Shown: positions 33,185 through 46,113, counted from the first letter of the stretch. The stretch is DNA of 64,000 nt from Leptospira tipperaryensis (GCF_001729245.1 NZ_CP015217.1:4041415-4105414), one strand, 5' to 3'. The notes: generated from the letters alone by a model not told the origin. Numbers and translations are program-made.

Positions 33185-34730
33185 GATCGATCGATTCCAA
33201 TTCGGTAAGTTTATTTTCGAGATAGGTCACTAAGTGAGAAGAATCAGGATCCATGCCCGTTGCAGAACGAATCAGATCTTCGGCCGAGTGAAACTTTCCT
33301 TTCCAATGAACATTCTTTCTTAGCCAGCCGAGAAGAGAAGAAAAGTCTTTGTTCTTTGTAACCTGTTCGGAAAAATTCGGAGTTTCTTTTGAAAACGCTT
33401 GAAAGAGTTGAGCTGAGTAAATATTTCCCAGAGTGTATGTCGGGAAGTATCCAAACGCACCTCCGCTCCAGTGAACGTCTTGTAACACGCCTTCTCGATC
33501 GGAAGGAACTTCGATTCCGAAAAGATCCTTCATTTTAGAATTCCAGAGTTCGGGAAGTTCAGAGACTTGGACCTTCCCATTGATCAAAGCCCTTTCGATC
33601 TCAAAGCGAAGAATGATATGAAGATTATAGGTTATTTGATCCGCTTCTACTCGAATAAGAGAAGGAGAAGACTGATTGATATAAGAAAAAAGTTCCGAAA
33701 AACTTAGCTCCGATTCTTTCAAATCCAACGAGTTCATAAGAATCGGATAATACATTTCCCAAAATTCTCGAGAACGACCCACTTGATTTTCCCAGAGCCT
33801 ACTCTGAGATTCGTGAATCCCGAGGGAAACCGAATCATGAAGAGGAGAAGGTCCGCCTATGATTTCGGAAATACCCGCCTCATAAAAAGAATGTCCTGTT
33901 TCATGCAAAATACTGAATATAGAGGACAGAGGATCTTTTAGATCGTATCGAGTTGTGATTCTTTTGTCCTTACTTCCGAGAGATGTCGAAAAAGGATGTT
34001 CGCTCGCATCCAGTCGAGACATCTTCGATGAAAGACCGAGAAGCGAAGGAAGATTTTCTCCCAATCTTCTTTGAAGAGAAATAGGAATTTCCCTTGGAAA
34101 GGGATTGTTAATTTTTTTTCCGCGAGCAACCAACGGTTTTAAAGAATTCTTTAAATTGAAAAATAGGTTTTCTAAGTTAGAAGCTCTTTCTCCCGGTTCG
34201 TAACCTTCCAGTAATGCGTCATAGGCTTCCGTCTGATAACCGTAACATTCAGTTTGTTTTTTAGAAAGTTCCACGATCTGATTTAGAATCGGTGCAAAAT
34301 CGGAAAATTTATTTTCCTTTCTCGCTTTCGCCCAGACCGCGTGCGCTTTGCTGGTAATTACCGAAAATTCTTCAACGAGTTCTTGAGAGAGACAACGAGA
34401 ACGATTGAGATCTTTGAAAAGAATCTTGAGTTCGACTCTTCTTTCTTCCTGACCGGGAAGACTTTTCTTTTCATTTTCTTCCCTCGCTTTTTCCGCAAGA
34501 GCGTAAAACTTATCACCTGCATATTTTGAATGAACCAATCCTGAAAGAAGTCCGATCTGATCTCCTCTTTCGGTCCGCCCTTCTTCGGGCAAAGTGATCT
34601 CAGAATCCCAATGAAGGACGCTGAGAATATTTCTTAAGGTCCAAATTTCACGATAAGCGGCTCTGTATTCCGCAAAGGATTTTAATTCTCCACGAATAGA
34701 ATCCGTGAAAAGCTGCTCGTATTCTTTCAT
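33177..34730 (-). CDS. M32 (Taq-type) carboxypeptidase
   Basis: A 517-residue metallocarboxypeptidase of family M32. The zinc site is [11 protein letters not shown] (H-E-x-x-H with downstream Glu), and the entry region has [20 protein letters not shown], also diagnostic; [17 protein letters not shown] and [14 protein letters not shown] follow as in Thermus TaqCP. It removes C-terminal residues from peptides in the cytoplasm. I prefer the ATG at 34730; an in-frame GTG at 34772 would add 14 residues, and neither has a strong ribosome site. It ends inside the next gene. Confidence 0.9.
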   Translation of the reverse strand: MKEYEQLFTDSIRGELKSFAEYRAAYREIWTLRNILSVLHWDSEITLPEEGRTERGDQIGLLSGLVHSKYAGDKFYALAEKAREENEKKSLPGQEERRVELKILFKDLNRSRCLSQELVEEFSVITSKAHAVWAKARKENKFSDFAPILNQIVELSKKQTECYGYQTEAYDALLEGYEPGERASNLENLFFNLKNSLKPLVARGKKINNPFPREIPISLQRRLGENLPSLLGLSSKMSRLDASEHPFSTSLGSKDKRITTRYDLKDPLSSIFSILHETGHSFYEAGISEIIGGPSPLHDSVSLGIHESQSRLWENQVGRSREFWEMYYPILMNSLDLKESELSFSELFSYINQSSPSLIRVEADQITYNLHIILRFEIERALINGKVQVSELPELWNSKMKDLFGIEVPSDREGVLQDVHWSGGAFGYFPTYTLGNIYSAQLFQAFSKETPNFSEQVTKNKDFSSLLGWLRKNVHWKGKFHSAEDLIRSATGMDPDSSHLVTYLENKLTELESIDHG

Positions 34731-34803
34731 CTCAGTGGATAATAAAAAATCTTCTTTTAGATTGACAAGCACCCTAACCGCAAAAAAATGATTTTTGCAC
34801 GAT

Positions 34804-34877
<74 letters not shown>

Positions 34878-34945
34878 TAATCCTCTCTTCCTCAAAATAC
34901 TACTCCAATCTATTCTATCATTCACTCGAACGCGAGTTTGGTAAA

Positions 34946-35084
<139 letters not shown>

Positions 35085-35206
35085 TCTCTCTTTATTCCCA
35101 AATCCTTCCTTACTGCTAAATCACTCATGTGAAGTGAGCGCTTATAGTTTTCACTCGACAAATTTCCAAGTAGTCAATAAATTACTGCCATCATTTCGGA
35201 GGCTCT

Positions 35207-35821
35207 ATGAAACTTCGTTTTCTACTTACTTACTTTCTTTTTTCCCTCCTAATTCCGTTTTCATTGCCCGCACAGAGCGAATCGGTCCGAGTAGAAGTTT
35301 CTTCTTGGCCGATCGATTTGACGTCCTTCGATTCCTTTCGAACAGAACAGTCTTCTTCTCCTCAAGGAACGCTAATCTCGCTCATAGCCGCTTTGGATCT
35401 ATATTCTAAAAATAAGGAAGAGGGCACGAAGGCGTTGATTCTAATCGTAGATTCTTCTTTTCTTACTCAAGATTCGAACGGTTACAAAGGTTTTTCATTG
35501 AATAAGAATATTGCCGATCTAATCAAGAGACAACTAGAGCAACATCCGTATCTAATCGGATCTTATCTTCCCGGCTCGTCCGCAGCTAATAATTATAAGC
35601 CAAACGGAGCCCCTTATAGTTTTACTTTAACCGCAAATCGTTTTAGCGGAACTGAAGAATCCGGACAAAGAAAACTTTTCATTCCTTCTTCCGGAGCGGA
35701 TACGGCAAGGCCCGTCACTCTTAAAAGAAACGCAAAGGGCGCGTGGAAAGCACATGAATTTTCGAGTCTGCTCGTAGGAATCAAAAAGCCGGTAACAAAA
35801 AATGCGGCCGACGATCTGTAG
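35207..35821 (+). CDS. hypothetical exported protein
   Basis: A 204-residue protein with a cleavable signal peptide (MKLRFLLTYFLFSLLIPFSL, cleavage after PAQ). The mature part begins SESVRVEVSSWPIDLTSFDS and contains SPQGTLISLIAALDLYSKNK, then ADLIKRQLEQHPYLIGSYLP and KLFIPSSGADTARPVTLKRN. It is probably periplasmic or secreted. I do not recognise the family. The ribosome site TCGGAGG stands 8 bases before the ATG. It is a stand-alone gene downstream of the tRNA-Gly element. Confidence 0.75.
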   Translation: MKLRFLLTYFLFSLLIPFSLPAQSESVRVEVSSWPIDLTSFDSFRTEQSSSPQGTLISLIAALDLYSKNKEEGTKALILIVDSSFLTQDSNGYKGFSLNKNIADLIKRQLEQHPYLIGSYLPGSSAANNYKPNGAPYSFTLTANRFSGTEESGQRKLFIPSSGADTARPVTLKRNAKGAWKAHEFSSLLVGIKKPVTKNAADDL

Positions 35822-36100
35822 CTGATTTCGTTCTTCTTTAAAAATTCAATTTGTCCGCGTGAACTATCCTGACAGAGTCAAGATTCTTTTGATCCCGATT
35901 CAATTGTTCCGACAAAGTGTTCCGTTGAAATTTGAATTGAATTCGGACTTAAAGTCCATTTGAAATACGATTTCGGCAAAAACCGTACTTGCATCGGAAA
36001 AGAAAATTCGGTGTTTTTAGGGGAGATGTAGTTTTAGATTTCTTTAAGAAGAACAAGAAATCGGCCCACTAGGAACCGATTCAGGTGTTTAGAAGAAGTT

Positions 36101-36361
36101 CTATTTTTGGATAGAATTCTCTGATCGAATGTTTTGAATCTCATTTAAGAAAATTATATTTGTAGTGTCGTTTTCTAAAATGCTATCGGCGAGGGTCTCC
36201 AACAACCTTCCTATCTTTTTGCTCTGGGAAAGGTCCGGCTTACGGGAGATTCTGTCCGGTTCTTTTGCCGGGTTATCTTCGTTCGCTCGGAAATGCAAAG
36301 GAATCCTCCAAAAGGGTGTAGGAGAAAGACTGGGTCCGGTTTTCGGACCCGTCAAGCTCAA
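36101..36361 (-). CDS. possible small protein translated after lpxD
   Basis: An 86-codon frame on the lpxD strand that begins with TTG two bases after the lpxD stop and ends in TAG. Its codons look protein-like (many Glu, Asp, Asn, Lys; ANEDNPAKEPDRISRKPD, then GRLLETLADSILENDTTNII), unlike random reading of a non-coding strand. No ATG, ribosome site or family is seen. It could be a real coupled gene, a remnant of a longer LpxD tail, or chance. Confidence 0.4.
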   Translation of the reverse strand: MSLTGPKTGPSLSPTPFWRIPLHFRANEDNPAKEPDRISRKPDLSQSKKIGRLLETLADSILENDTTNIIFLNEIQNIRSENSIQK

Positions 36362-36363
36362 TC

Positions 36364-37416
36364 CTACTCTTCGATCTCAATTCCCGAGAGTTTTTCCAGA
36401 GTTTTGATTCTCTTCGCCCATTTTTGAAAATTCACGAGATTCCGAATATTCACCCGTACCTTCTGATACTCGGCGAAAGTAAGTCCATAATCCCAACCGA
36501 CAAAGATATCCTTTTTCTTTGGAGAATTTCTAAGAGAAGAGCCGCCCCCGAGAATCGTTCCTTTCGGAACATGAAGGTGATCCGAAACCGCACAAGCTCC
36601 TCCGATGATTACGTCATCTTCTACAATCGTACTTCCGGCAACTCCGCTCTGACCGGCGATGATAATGTTTTTACCGAGGATACAATTGTGCGCAACGTGA
36701 ACCATATTATCAAACTTGCATCCGTCTCCGATGACTGTATCTTCCAGTCCTCCTCGGTCGATCGTACAAAGGGATCCGATTTCAACATCATCACCGATTC
36801 TTACCGTTCCCACGTGAGGAATTTTATGATGTTTACCGTTAACAGTTACGAATTTATATCCGTCGCCGCCGATCGAACAATTTCCGGAACAGATAAAACG
36901 TTTTCCGATAATCACACCATGTTGAATGGAACTATTCGGTCCTATCTGAGAATTTTCACCGATCGTAACGTTTCTCGAAATCTTAACTCCGTCCTCTAAA
37001 TACGTATTCGCCCCGATGACCGAGTTCTCGCCGACAACTACAAACTCACCCACGGTAACTCCTTCTCCCAACTTTGCGGTCGGATGAATCAAGGCCGATG
37101 GAGAAATTTTTCCGGAAGGGACATAAGGCGGGTAGATACAATCTAAAAGCTCAACTAAGCTAAGTTCCGGGTTTGAAACGATTAGACAAGGAAGGCCGAT
37201 ATCCTTGGAAAATTCCTCGGTGGTCAAAATGACGCTCGAGAGAGAATTTTTTACTTCGGATAACATCTTCTTATTAGAAAGAAAGCTGATTGAATTCTGA
37301 ACACCAGGAGTAAGAGGAGAAACCTTTTCGATCAAAATCTCTTCCGGTTTTTCAGAATTAGCAATCTTAGATCCGCTTATTTTCTTTGCGAGATCAGAGA
37401 GTGTAAATTGGGGCAT
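36364..37416 (-). CDS. lpxD: UDP-3-O-acylglucosamine N-acyltransferase LpxD
   Basis: A 350-residue left-handed beta-helix acyltransferase for the third step of lipid A synthesis. The N-terminal uridine-binding domain (residues 1-100) ends at [20 protein letters not shown], then hexapeptide repeats run to about residue 310; the catalytic His is in [14 protein letters not shown], and GGDGYKFV with [17 protein letters not shown] is standard LpxD. The C-terminal helix ends [13 protein letters not shown]. In Leptospira it acylates 2,3-diaminoglucose-type precursors, a point taken from knowledge of the genus and not from this sequence. Confidence 0.95.
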   Translation of the reverse strand: MPQFTLSDLAKKISGSKIANSEKPEEILIEKVSPLTPGVQNSISFLSNKKMLSEVKNSLSSVILTTEEFSKDIGLPCLIVSNPELSLVELLDCIYPPYVPSGKISPSALIHPTAKLGEGVTVGEFVVVGENSVIGANTYLEDGVKISRNVTIGENSQIGPNSSIQHGVIIGKRFICSGNCSIGGDGYKFVTVNGKHHKIPHVGTVRIGDDVEIGSLCTIDRGGLEDTVIGDGCKFDNMVHVAHNCILGKNIIIAGQSGVAGSTIVEDDVIIGGACAVSDHLHVPKGTILGGGSSLRNSPKKKDIFVGWDYGLTFAEYQKVRVNIRNLVNFQKWAKRIKTLEKLSGIEIEE

Positions 37417-37542
37417 GATTCCCTCGTTTTATTTTGGTTGATACACGGAGAATCCAAAGATCAGAATCGTCACTCAAAAAAAATGTGGGTTAAGAAATCC
37501 CATGCTTCATTCTATAAGATTTATTTAGCACATTGGAAATCG

Positions 37543-37563
37543 CGTCAAATATCCCGTTTGACG
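37543..37563. promoter_or_regulatory. inverted repeat upstream of the ferredoxin-NADP+ reductase gene
   Basis: CGTCAAA (37543-37549) and TTTGACG (37557-37563) form perfect 7-base arms around a 7-base centre, 69 bases before the reductase ATG, in the 215-base gap between lpxD and this divergent gene. The spacing suits a dimeric repressor/activator site; no regulator gene is adjacent. Confidence 0.35.
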
Positions 37564-37631
37564 AAATGCTCTCCCCTAAAACCATGTAGGAAAATTTGAA
37601 AATTCTTCATTTTTAGGAATTGTAACCGCTC

Positions 37632-38564
<933 letters not shown>

Positions 38565-38590
38565 TTTGATTCTAACCTTCTCAAAGATAA

Positions 38591-38629
38591 AGGTCGAAAG
38601 AAGCGCGTGTTTCTTTCGACCTTTTTTAT
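38591..38629 (+). terminator. intrinsic terminator of the reductase gene
   Basis: AGGTCGAAAGAA (38591-38602) and TTCTTTCGACCT (38611-38622) form a perfect 12-base stem with an 8-base loop, followed by TTTTTATTTT. It starts 26 bases after the reductase stop, so transcription from that gene should end here before the PC4-like gene. Confidence 0.9.
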
Positions 38630-38720
38630 TTTAGAATTCAATCTCATATCATTAAAAACGAATGGATCGATTCTCCATCCTTGACTTATATTGGTCTAAA
38701 TTTCACCGGGAGAATTAGAA

Positions 38721-38939
38721 ATGGGTGTAATCCGTGACGTAGACAAAGGACGAGGAGAAGTCATCCGCGTAGAAGTATCCGAATATAAAGGAACGAAGTA
38801 TCTCAATCTCCGCGTCTGGTACACGGACAAAGACGGCGAGAAAAAACCTACTCAAAAAGGAATCGCAATTCCTCCCGAACTATACGATGAAATTCGGGAA
38901 GCCGTGATCGAAGCCGAAAGCGAAGTCAAAGGCGACTGA
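38721..38939 (+). CDS. PC4/p15-type transcriptional coactivator-like protein
   Basis: A 72-residue protein with the PC4/Sub1 single-stranded-DNA-binding fold: [20 protein letters not shown] at residues 10-29, then [20 protein letters not shown] and [12 protein letters not shown]. Bacterial members are small homodimers that bind melted DNA or RNA; their role in transcription is not well known. The ribosome site GGGAG lies 10 bases before the ATG. It is monocistronic. Confidence 0.88.
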   Translation: MGVIRDVDKGRGEVIRVEVSEYKGTKYLNLRVWYTDKDGEKKPTQKGIAIPPELYDEIREAVIEAESEVKGD

Positions 38940-38957
38940 GTTTTAGAGCGATGTGAT

Positions 38958-40577
38958 TCAGAGACTTCTCTCTTGAATGACATCGCTAATGATCAACCTC
39001 GCGGCTTCTTCCGTGTCCGCTACGCGGATATGACTCTCCAATCGAGTAATAGAAAAAACTTTTTTCACCGAATCCCGCAGATCCGAAACGATCAATTCTC
39101 CGCCTCTTCTTTTTAGCCAACCTGACACTTGAATCAGCGTTCCAATTGCCGAAGAATCGATATACGAAGAAGCTTTTAGGTTGATGATAACAAAGCGATA
39201 ACCTTCCAACATCTTCTCTTGAACATTCGATTTTAATTCCGGGCATTTGTACAAATCGATATCTCCGACCGACTTGTACACAAAAACATGATCGTGATAT
39301 TCCACTTCTTCCGAAATCGGATCGATCGTGCGATACTGGATATCATACGCGCCAGCCATAAGATGTTTTCCGGCCGTTTTAGAATTTTCTTTGATCTTGG
39401 CTTCCAATGCTTCCAAACGGGATTTCAAAGAACCCATTACGTCCGGCGCAAGATCCAGTTGATTGTCTACATCTTTGATCAATGAAGTTAAAACTTTCGA
39501 CGCATCTTCTAAGGAGCCTTCTTTGATTAGAGAGCTCGCTTTTTTGAGAGTCTTACCCGATTTTGCTACGATCGATTCTACGATTACATCGGCGTCTTCT
39601 TTTATCGAATCCGATTTCCAATCGGGATTTAGCTGAAAAGCTACGGTTTCCAACTTCATCTTTTCCGATAAATTATAGAACGTACTCGTGATAGAAATTC
39701 CCGATTCTTTCTCAGTGTTGTGTATTAAATTTTCAGGATGTGTTTTAACTTTTAAGACAACGTTGCGAATATCATCCGCACGCATATCACCGCACTGAAG
39801 AACGATCGTTTTGATTCTGCTCGCCTGATCCGGATCCAACTCGGTATAATACGGAATGTCGCTTAACAATTCTAGAAATTCAACGTCTTTGCCAAATTGA
39901 ATTCTTGTCTCTATCGATTGCGCGTATAAGGATCCGATATCTCCGAATTCTCGAAAGAAAATATCTCCGGTTGCTTCCGGATTCTCAATGTAATAAAAAT
40001 TTCCACCGCCCGCATCTGCGATGTCCTTTAGAAGAATTTCGTTAAAGTCATCTCCGAATCCAATAACTGTCGTCGAAATTCCTTTCTTGTAATGATCTCC
40101 CGCGATCTGAATCAAATCCAATGGGTCCGTGATTCCTTGTGTAGGATTTCCATCCGTGAGAAGAATTGCCCTTTTGTAAACGGTCGAATCCGAAAATAAT
40201 TCTAAACCTCTTAGAGTATGCAACCAACCGCCCGAAAGATTCGTAGAAGTTCCCGGTTGAATCGTATGAATTCGATTGATGATCGTAGATTTCTCCACGA
40301 GTTGAACAATAGGTTGTATCACGTGAATGTCTTCAGCATAGGCGATCACCGAGAGAAAATCTCTCCGAGTCAGCCAGTTTACGAGCGAGCAAGCGGATTG
40401 AACAACTGCTTCTAACTTTTCCCCTTTCATCGACCAACTCCTATCGATCGCCAAACCTAATACGATCGGTCTTCGGTCCGGATTTGCGGCGCCCGTTGGA
40501 GAATTCAGTCGGATCAAAACGGAATTGTTTCTGTTTTCCGAGACTGCGTTATGTAAAAACTTCGCGGAGAGAATCAT
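38958..40577 (-). CDS. VWA-domain protein with C-terminal STAS domain
   Basis: A 539-residue protein combining a von Willebrand factor A domain (from about residue 39; the MIDAS loop DRSWSM, with the later Thr and Asp in QPGTSTNLSGG and AILLTDGNPTQG) with a C-terminal STAS domain (residues about 450-535: VIINLKASSYIDSSAIGTLI, with the D-S-S phosphorylation-type Ser). The central part (about 255-440) includes a charged helical section (LKKASSLIKEGSLEDASKVL). This combination suggests a Mg2+-dependent binding scaffold tied to a phosphorylation-controlled switch. I prefer the ATG at 40577; an in-frame TTG at 40613 is possible. No anti-sigma kinase or phosphatase gene is adjacent. Confidence 0.82.
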   Translation of the reverse strand: MILSAKFLHNAVSENRNNSVLIRLNSPTGAANPDRRPIVLGLAIDRSWSMKGEKLEAVVQSACSLVNWLTRRDFLSVIAYAEDIHVIQPIVQLVEKSTIINRIHTIQPGTSTNLSGGWLHTLRGLELFSDSTVYKRAILLTDGNPTQGITDPLDLIQIAGDHYKKGISTTVIGFGDDFNEILLKDIADAGGGNFYYIENPEATGDIFFREFGDIGSLYAQSIETRIQFGKDVEFLELLSDIPYYTELDPDQASRIKTIVLQCGDMRADDIRNVVLKVKTHPENLIHNTEKESGISITSTFYNLSEKMKLETVAFQLNPDWKSDSIKEDADVIVESIVAKSGKTLKKASSLIKEGSLEDASKVLTSLIKDVDNQLDLAPDVMGSLKSRLEALEAKIKENSKTAGKHLMAGAYDIQYRTIDPISEEVEYHDHVFVYKSVGDIDLYKCPELKSNVQEKMLEGYRFVIINLKASSYIDSSAIGTLIQVSGWLKRRGGELIVSDLRDSVKKVFSITRLESHIRVADTEEAARLIISDVIQERSL

Positions 40578-40635
40578 TCGGTTGAAAAAACCATTTACCG
40601 AAGGTCTTATCAAGAAGAATTTGTAGAGTAACTCG

Positions 40636-41103
40636 ATGGATACTTTCCTAAATCATAAGATTCTTCCCGATTTCCTGAATCGGATGGAAAGTCTCATTTT
40701 ACTCGGAGGAGAGGAAATTCCGAGCTTTACGAGAATCTACAAACACGAAGAACTGATCGCCGAATCTTCAAACGAAGTTGAGAAGAATTCGGATTCATCC
40801 TTTCACAGTGAGATACTTTGTCTACGAGATGCGAAAGAAAAAATCGGAACTCGTTACTTACCAGAATGCCTACTCATCACTTCTTTAGAACCCTGTTTGA
40901 TGTGCGCAGGTACGATTCTTCTTTCAAGAATCCCCAAGGTTATATATCTTCTACCGGCAAAACAAGGAGAAGGAATTTCTTCGCTGAGCATCGAAACGAT
41001 CTACTCTCGAAATTTTTTCCCGGAGTTGATTTGTATTCCTGCGGAAATGTCGAAGGAAGCCTTCAAATCGTTTTTCAAGGCCAGAAGAAAGAAATTCAAT
41101 TGA
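40636..41103 (+). CDS. TadA-like tRNA adenosine deaminase (CMP/dCMP deaminase family)
   Basis: A 155-residue zinc deaminase. Ligands: FHSEILCL (H-x-E, the catalytic Glu; usually H-A-E) and [10 protein letters not shown] (P-C-x-x-C), then [20 protein letters not shown], as in TadA, which makes inosine at the tRNA-Arg wobble position. The front (residues 1-55) is diverged and lacks the usual V-P-V-G-A loop. It lies 35 bases upstream of tRNA-Ser and dnaX; a tadA-dnaX neighbourhood is common in bacteria, which supports the call. An alternative is another nucleobase deaminase. Confidence 0.82.
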   Translation: MDTFLNHKILPDFLNRMESLILLGGEEIPSFTRIYKHEELIAESSNEVEKNSDSSFHSEILCLRDAKEKIGTRYLPECLLITSLEPCLMCAGTILLSRIPKVIYLLPAKQGEGISSLSIETIYSRNFFPELICIPAEMSKEAFKSFFKARRKKFN

Positions 41104-41137
41104 CGTACAGCCTCTAGACAGAATTCCTGAATGCTAT

Positions 41138-41227
<90 letters not shown>

Positions 41228-41230
41228 ATT

Positions 41231-42690
<1,460 letters not shown>

Positions 42691-42695
42691 TCGAT

Positions 42696-43043
42696 ATGTT
42701 TGATAAAATGAAAAACTTTTCCGAGATTCTTTCCAACATGGGCGCCTTCCGCGAGAAAATGGAAGAAGTCAAAAAACGTATCTCCGCTCTTCGAGTAACC
42801 GGAGATGCAGGAGCGGGAATGGTAACTGTCACCGCGACTGGAGAAGGACTGATTACAAACGTCTTTATCAATAAACAACTGTTCGACGCCGATGACAATA
42901 AGATGCTCGAAGATCTCGTCTTGGCTGCGACAAACGACGCTCTTAAAAAAGCGAAGGAAGCGACCGCTTACGAATTTCAGTCCGCCTCCGGCGGTTTAGA
43001 TTTTTCTGAAATTTCTAAAATGTTCGGTGGAAATATTGGCTAA
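42696..43043 (+). CDS. ebfC: YbaB/EbfC nucleoid-associated protein
   Basis: A 115-residue DNA-binding dimer. It starts [20 protein letters not shown]; the family core [20 protein letters not shown] (G-x-G-x-V-x-V-x-x-x-G) is at residues about 35-54, followed by [20 protein letters not shown]. It lies 5 bases after dnaX and overlaps recR, the conserved dnaX-ybaB-recR order. It binds DNA and bends or compacts it. Confidence 0.95.
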   Translation: MFDKMKNFSEILSNMGAFREKMEEVKKRISALRVTGDAGAGMVTVTATGEGLITNVFINKQLFDADDNKMLEDLVLAATNDALKKAKEATAYEFQSASGGLDFSEISKMFGGNIG

Positions 43044-43629
43044 TCATCTTTTAGACGAGATGGTGGAAGCTCTATCTTCTCTTCCCGGTATTGGAAGAAA
43101 GAGCGCTTTCCGAATCAGCTTTCATCTATTGAGACTTGAGCAGGGTCTTTTTAATCAATTCATTCATCAGCTTACGGATACAAAGAGTAGAATTCAATTT
43201 TGTAAACGTTGCGGTTCTTATTCCGAAACTCCAATCTGTGATATCTGCACTTCGGAAAAAAGAGATTCTCATACGTTCTGTGTGGTGGAACAACCCGAAG
43301 ATATTTTCTTTATCGAAAACACAAGAGAGTTTCAAGGTAAGTATCACGTTCTAAACGGAGTCATTTCACCGTTGGAGGGAATCGGCCCTCGCGATCTTAG
43401 AATCAAAGAGCTCTTGGAAAGAATCGAACCGGAAGAAGTCAAAGAAGTATTGATAGCCACCAATCCGACTTTAGAAGGCGATGCGACCGCCGATTATTTG
43501 GCAAGTCAGCTCAAGCCGCTTTCGGTTAACGTAACTCGAATCGCCTACGGAATCACGGTCGGAGGTTCGATCGAACTTTCAGATCAATATACTTTAGGCA
43601 GAGCCATTCGGTCCCGATTACAACTTTAG
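43027..43629 (+). CDS. recR: recombination mediator RecR
   Basis: A 200-residue RecF-pathway DNA repair protein. The helix-hairpin-helix is [20 protein letters not shown]; the zinc site has four Cys ([16 protein letters not shown], residues about 58-73); the Toprim motif is [20 protein letters not shown]; the end is [18 protein letters not shown]. The GTG at 43027 overlaps the ebfC gene by 17 bases; a TTG at 43036 with GGTGG at good spacing is an equally likely start and gives MANHLLDEM. It ends 4 bases inside the convergent beta-barrel gene. Confidence 0.95.
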   Translation: MEILANHLLDEMVEALSSLPGIGRKSAFRISFHLLRLEQGLFNQFIHQLTDTKSRIQFCKRCGSYSETPICDICTSEKRDSHTFCVVEQPEDIFFIENTREFQGKYHVLNGVISPLEGIGPRDLRIKELLERIEPEEVKEVLIATNPTLEGDATADYLASQLKPLSVNVTRIAYGITVGGSIELSDQYTLGRAIRSRLQL

Positions 43630-45200
43630 AACCTGTGTTCCGCGGTTACAAAAAATTCTCTGAGAATTTTTCCCTGAGTCGTATCCAAATAAGCTTTCAA
43701 ACCATCTCCGGCGACAAAGTAACCGGATCTCATTAAAATCTGCATATCGCGAAACGCGTTCCATCTTAGATTGATATTGAATTCTTGTCCAAAATACGCA
43801 CTCGTCTTATAACCGTTATCGAAATTGAAGTAACGATTGTTTTCTATATAAGGCGACTTGGTTCCGTAGAGTCGATAATAACCCAAGGTCAAAAGCAAAG
43901 GGCCGTAAACTACGATGTCTCCGTTAATCCCATATTCATAAAGACCGCTGGAATCTTTTCCTGAAAAGAGAGCATAACCCCCGGTAAAGTCGTTCGCAAT
44001 GTTCGAGATTGAATACCCCGGTAAAAGAGTTTTATAACCACCGCCTTTTAGATTCGCCTTGGTCCCGTCCTTATCATAACCCGGCCTTCCGGTCGTTCCA
44101 ACACCGACCAAATTAAAAGTCAAATTCTCACTGTATCGATAAGAGAATTGAAGATCGATCATCCCCCCGGATATATTATGTTTACTGTATTTATTGTATA
44201 AGATATTTCCGGCCGCGTCACGGTACGGATCCAGTGCATGTACCTTACCGTGATTGTAGATCCCGTGAACGACAAAACCAAAATTGGATAAATTGATTTC
44301 TGTCATCAATCCGTGCCAAAAAAGTTGACCGACTTCGCTATCGAGAGCGATTATATTTCCTTTCGCATTGGAAGTCTTTTCGATCGAATTGATCGTATCA
44401 TCTAAAAAATAAGAATAGAGTTCATTCTTTACGTTGTTGAAAAGACTCGTTTTGATTTCGTAAAAATAAATATTTGTTCCTAAATAATTTTTATCCGCGT
44501 ATGTATTTTTATCAAGATCCAGTTGTGCGTTCTGCCTCGCGACAAACCAACCTGCTTCGATAGTAGTATTCCACAAACGAAAGTCTTTGTTCAAAGTAAC
44601 GCCGGTTCCCGGTGTGAACACGACTCTTCCTCTCGCCGAAGAAAATAATTGTTGTCCCACTCTCAAGCTGAACGCGTCTTCCGGGAGTTTGAAATTGAGA
44701 TAAAGAAACGTTGTCTGAATATTTACCGGAGCTGAAAAACCTACTTCTCCGCCTTGTCCCGGTCCGACATTGGAATTTTGACCAAAACCTTTTCCGCCAA
44801 AGGTAATATCTCCGACTTGAACACCCCAAAGCGCTTCGAAGTATTTCGAAGTGTTGAAGTTCATGTTTACCGTCATTCTCGTATCGAAGTAAGAGATGTC
44901 TTCTTTCTGAGGAGAAAGAGTTGTCGGATTTCCTTTCAATCGCTCTGCGATTTCGTTATCGGCGGCTTTCTGTTGTGTCGCTTGATCCTCTGCTTTGAGA
45001 GCGGCTTTGTCATAAGGAGTCGCCGCGGTTTGCCGCGTTGTATAGATATCCCTTCCAAGATTGAATCCACGAACCCTGTAATTTCCTTGAAAATCCAGTT
45101 TCGTTTTTTCTTCGATCTCTTGGGAGAAAATAGAGATCGGAATGAGAATAGACGTAAGGCAATAGAAGCAAGCCGCCCTTTTCAAAAGGTCAATAGACAC
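43626..45200 (-). CDS. alginate-export-type outer membrane beta-barrel protein
   Basis: A 524-residue exported barrel. The signal is [20 protein letters not shown] with cleavage after IFSQ. The mature start is [20 protein letters not shown], with [20 protein letters not shown] following, the early strands of alginate_export proteins; [25 protein letters not shown] and a last strand FFVTAEHRF (C-terminal Phe) are typical of outer-membrane barrels. It is shorter than the related protein at 4621-6630. It follows the solute-binding protein by 3 bases, so one transcript makes both. Confidence 0.76.
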   Translation of the reverse strand: MSIDLLKRAACFYCLTSILIPISIFSQEIEEKTKLDFQGNYRVRGFNLGRDIYTTRQTAATPYDKAALKAEDQATQQKAADNEIAERLKGNPTTLSPQKEDISYFDTRMTVNMNFNTSKYFEALWGVQVGDITFGGKGFGQNSNVGPGQGGEVGFSAPVNIQTTFLYLNFKLPEDAFSLRVGQQLFSSARGRVVFTPGTGVTLNKDFRLWNTTIEAGWFVARQNAQLDLDKNTYADKNYLGTNIYFYEIKTSLFNNVKNELYSYFLDDTINSIEKTSNAKGNIIALDSEVGQLFWHGLMTEINLSNFGFVVHGIYNHGKVHALDPYRDAAGNILYNKYSKHNISGGMIDLQFSYRYSENLTFNLVGVGTTGRPGYDKDGTKANLKGGGYKTLLPGYSISNIANDFTGGYALFSGKDSSGLYEYGINGDIVVYGPLLLTLGYYRLYGTKSPYIENNRYFNFDNGYKTSAYFGQEFNINLRWNAFRDMQILMRSGYFVAGDGLKAYLDTTQGKILREFFVTAEHRF

Positions 45201-45203
45201 AGA

Positions 45204-46064
45204 TCATTTTACCCAGTTATTCTGATTAAAATATCGGCTTCTCAACTCTTCTAAAACACCGGTCCTCTTTAATTCCTTAATAAAGAAGTTCAAATTATCC
45301 ACAAAAATCAGATCATTCTGCGGAAGCGCGGCGCTGATATATTCTTCCTGAACCGTTCCCAAAAGGGGAAGATAATTCGCCTTTAAGGAAGGATTTTTTT
45401 GGAGCAGGGTAAGAATAAAAAAACTATCCGCGACAAAACAAGTAACGTTGTTGCTCAGGAGATTATCGATCGCGATCGAATCGGAAAGATAACTGTAGAT
45501 CGGAAGTTTTGCGTATTTTTTTTGAAGATAGATATGATTCGTAGTATTTGATCTTACAGAAAAACTGATCAGTCCGCTCAGTGTGGAAAGATCTCCAAGG
45601 CTCATAAATCTTCGAGAGGTTACTATGTTACCTTCCGGCTCGGGAGGAAGAATTTTTTTACTTACCAATCCCGCCGGCGTAGTAACGAGATACGGATCCG
45701 AAAAAGTCACTTGTTTCCCACGATTCAAATCCGTCGACATTCCGGCTAACGCGAGATCGATCTTTCCGGAACGAATATCTTCTGAAAATTGTCGAAACGT
45801 TTTGAGTGGAACAAGTTTTAAAGAAACGCCTAAATAATCCGCGTAGAGTTTTGCAAGTTCCGCATCCACGCCGGGATAACCGTCTTTTGGGTTTTCAATG
45901 TAAAACGGCTCATATTGTTTGTTCACTCCGACTACGAGTTCTTTCTTAGAAAGAATTTTCTCAAGTCGAGAACCGGTATATTCAGATTGAGAAAATAAAC
46001 CGAAGGGAAAAATCCATAGGAAAACAAAACATAGAATTCGTTTCTCAATCATGAAACATATCAT
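45204..46064 (-). CDS. periplasmic solute-binding protein (family 3)
   Basis: A 286-residue type 3 extracellular solute-binding protein. Signal [20 protein letters not shown] with cleavage near LFSQS; then [75 protein letters not shown] and, near the end, [19 protein letters not shown]. These belong to amino-acid ABC binding proteins, some of which are parts of sensors. No permease or ATPase lies nearby; the partner is the beta-barrel gene 3 bases downstream. AGGG stands 8 bases before the chosen ATG. Confidence 0.85.
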   Translation of the reverse strand: MICFMIEKRILCFVFLWIFPFGLFSQSEYTGSRLEKILSKKELVVGVNKQYEPFYIENPKDGYPGVDAELAKLYADYLGVSLKLVPLKTFRQFSEDIRSGKIDLALAGMSTDLNRGKQVTFSDPYLVTTPAGLVSKKILPPEPEGNIVTSRRFMSLGDLSTLSGLISFSVRSNTTNHIYLQKKYAKLPIYSYLSDSIAIDNLLSNNVTCFVADSFFILTLLQKNPSLKANYLPLLGTVQEEYISAALPQNDLIFVDNLNFFIKELKRTGVLEELRSRYFNQNNWVK

Positions 46065-46113
46065 GAATCGAACCCTGTTTTTTTCCAGAGCATTTTCATG
46101 AAAAATTCAAATT

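Noticed and set aside
36037..36080. Inverted repeats GATTTCTT/AAGAAATC and ATCGG/CCGAT behind the 35207 gene
   Set aside because: No T-run follows either one and the arms are short; not convincing as terminators.
45296..45304. DnaA-box-like TTATCCACA
   Set aside because: Single copy inside a coding gene with no cluster or A/T-rich unwinding region; not an origin.
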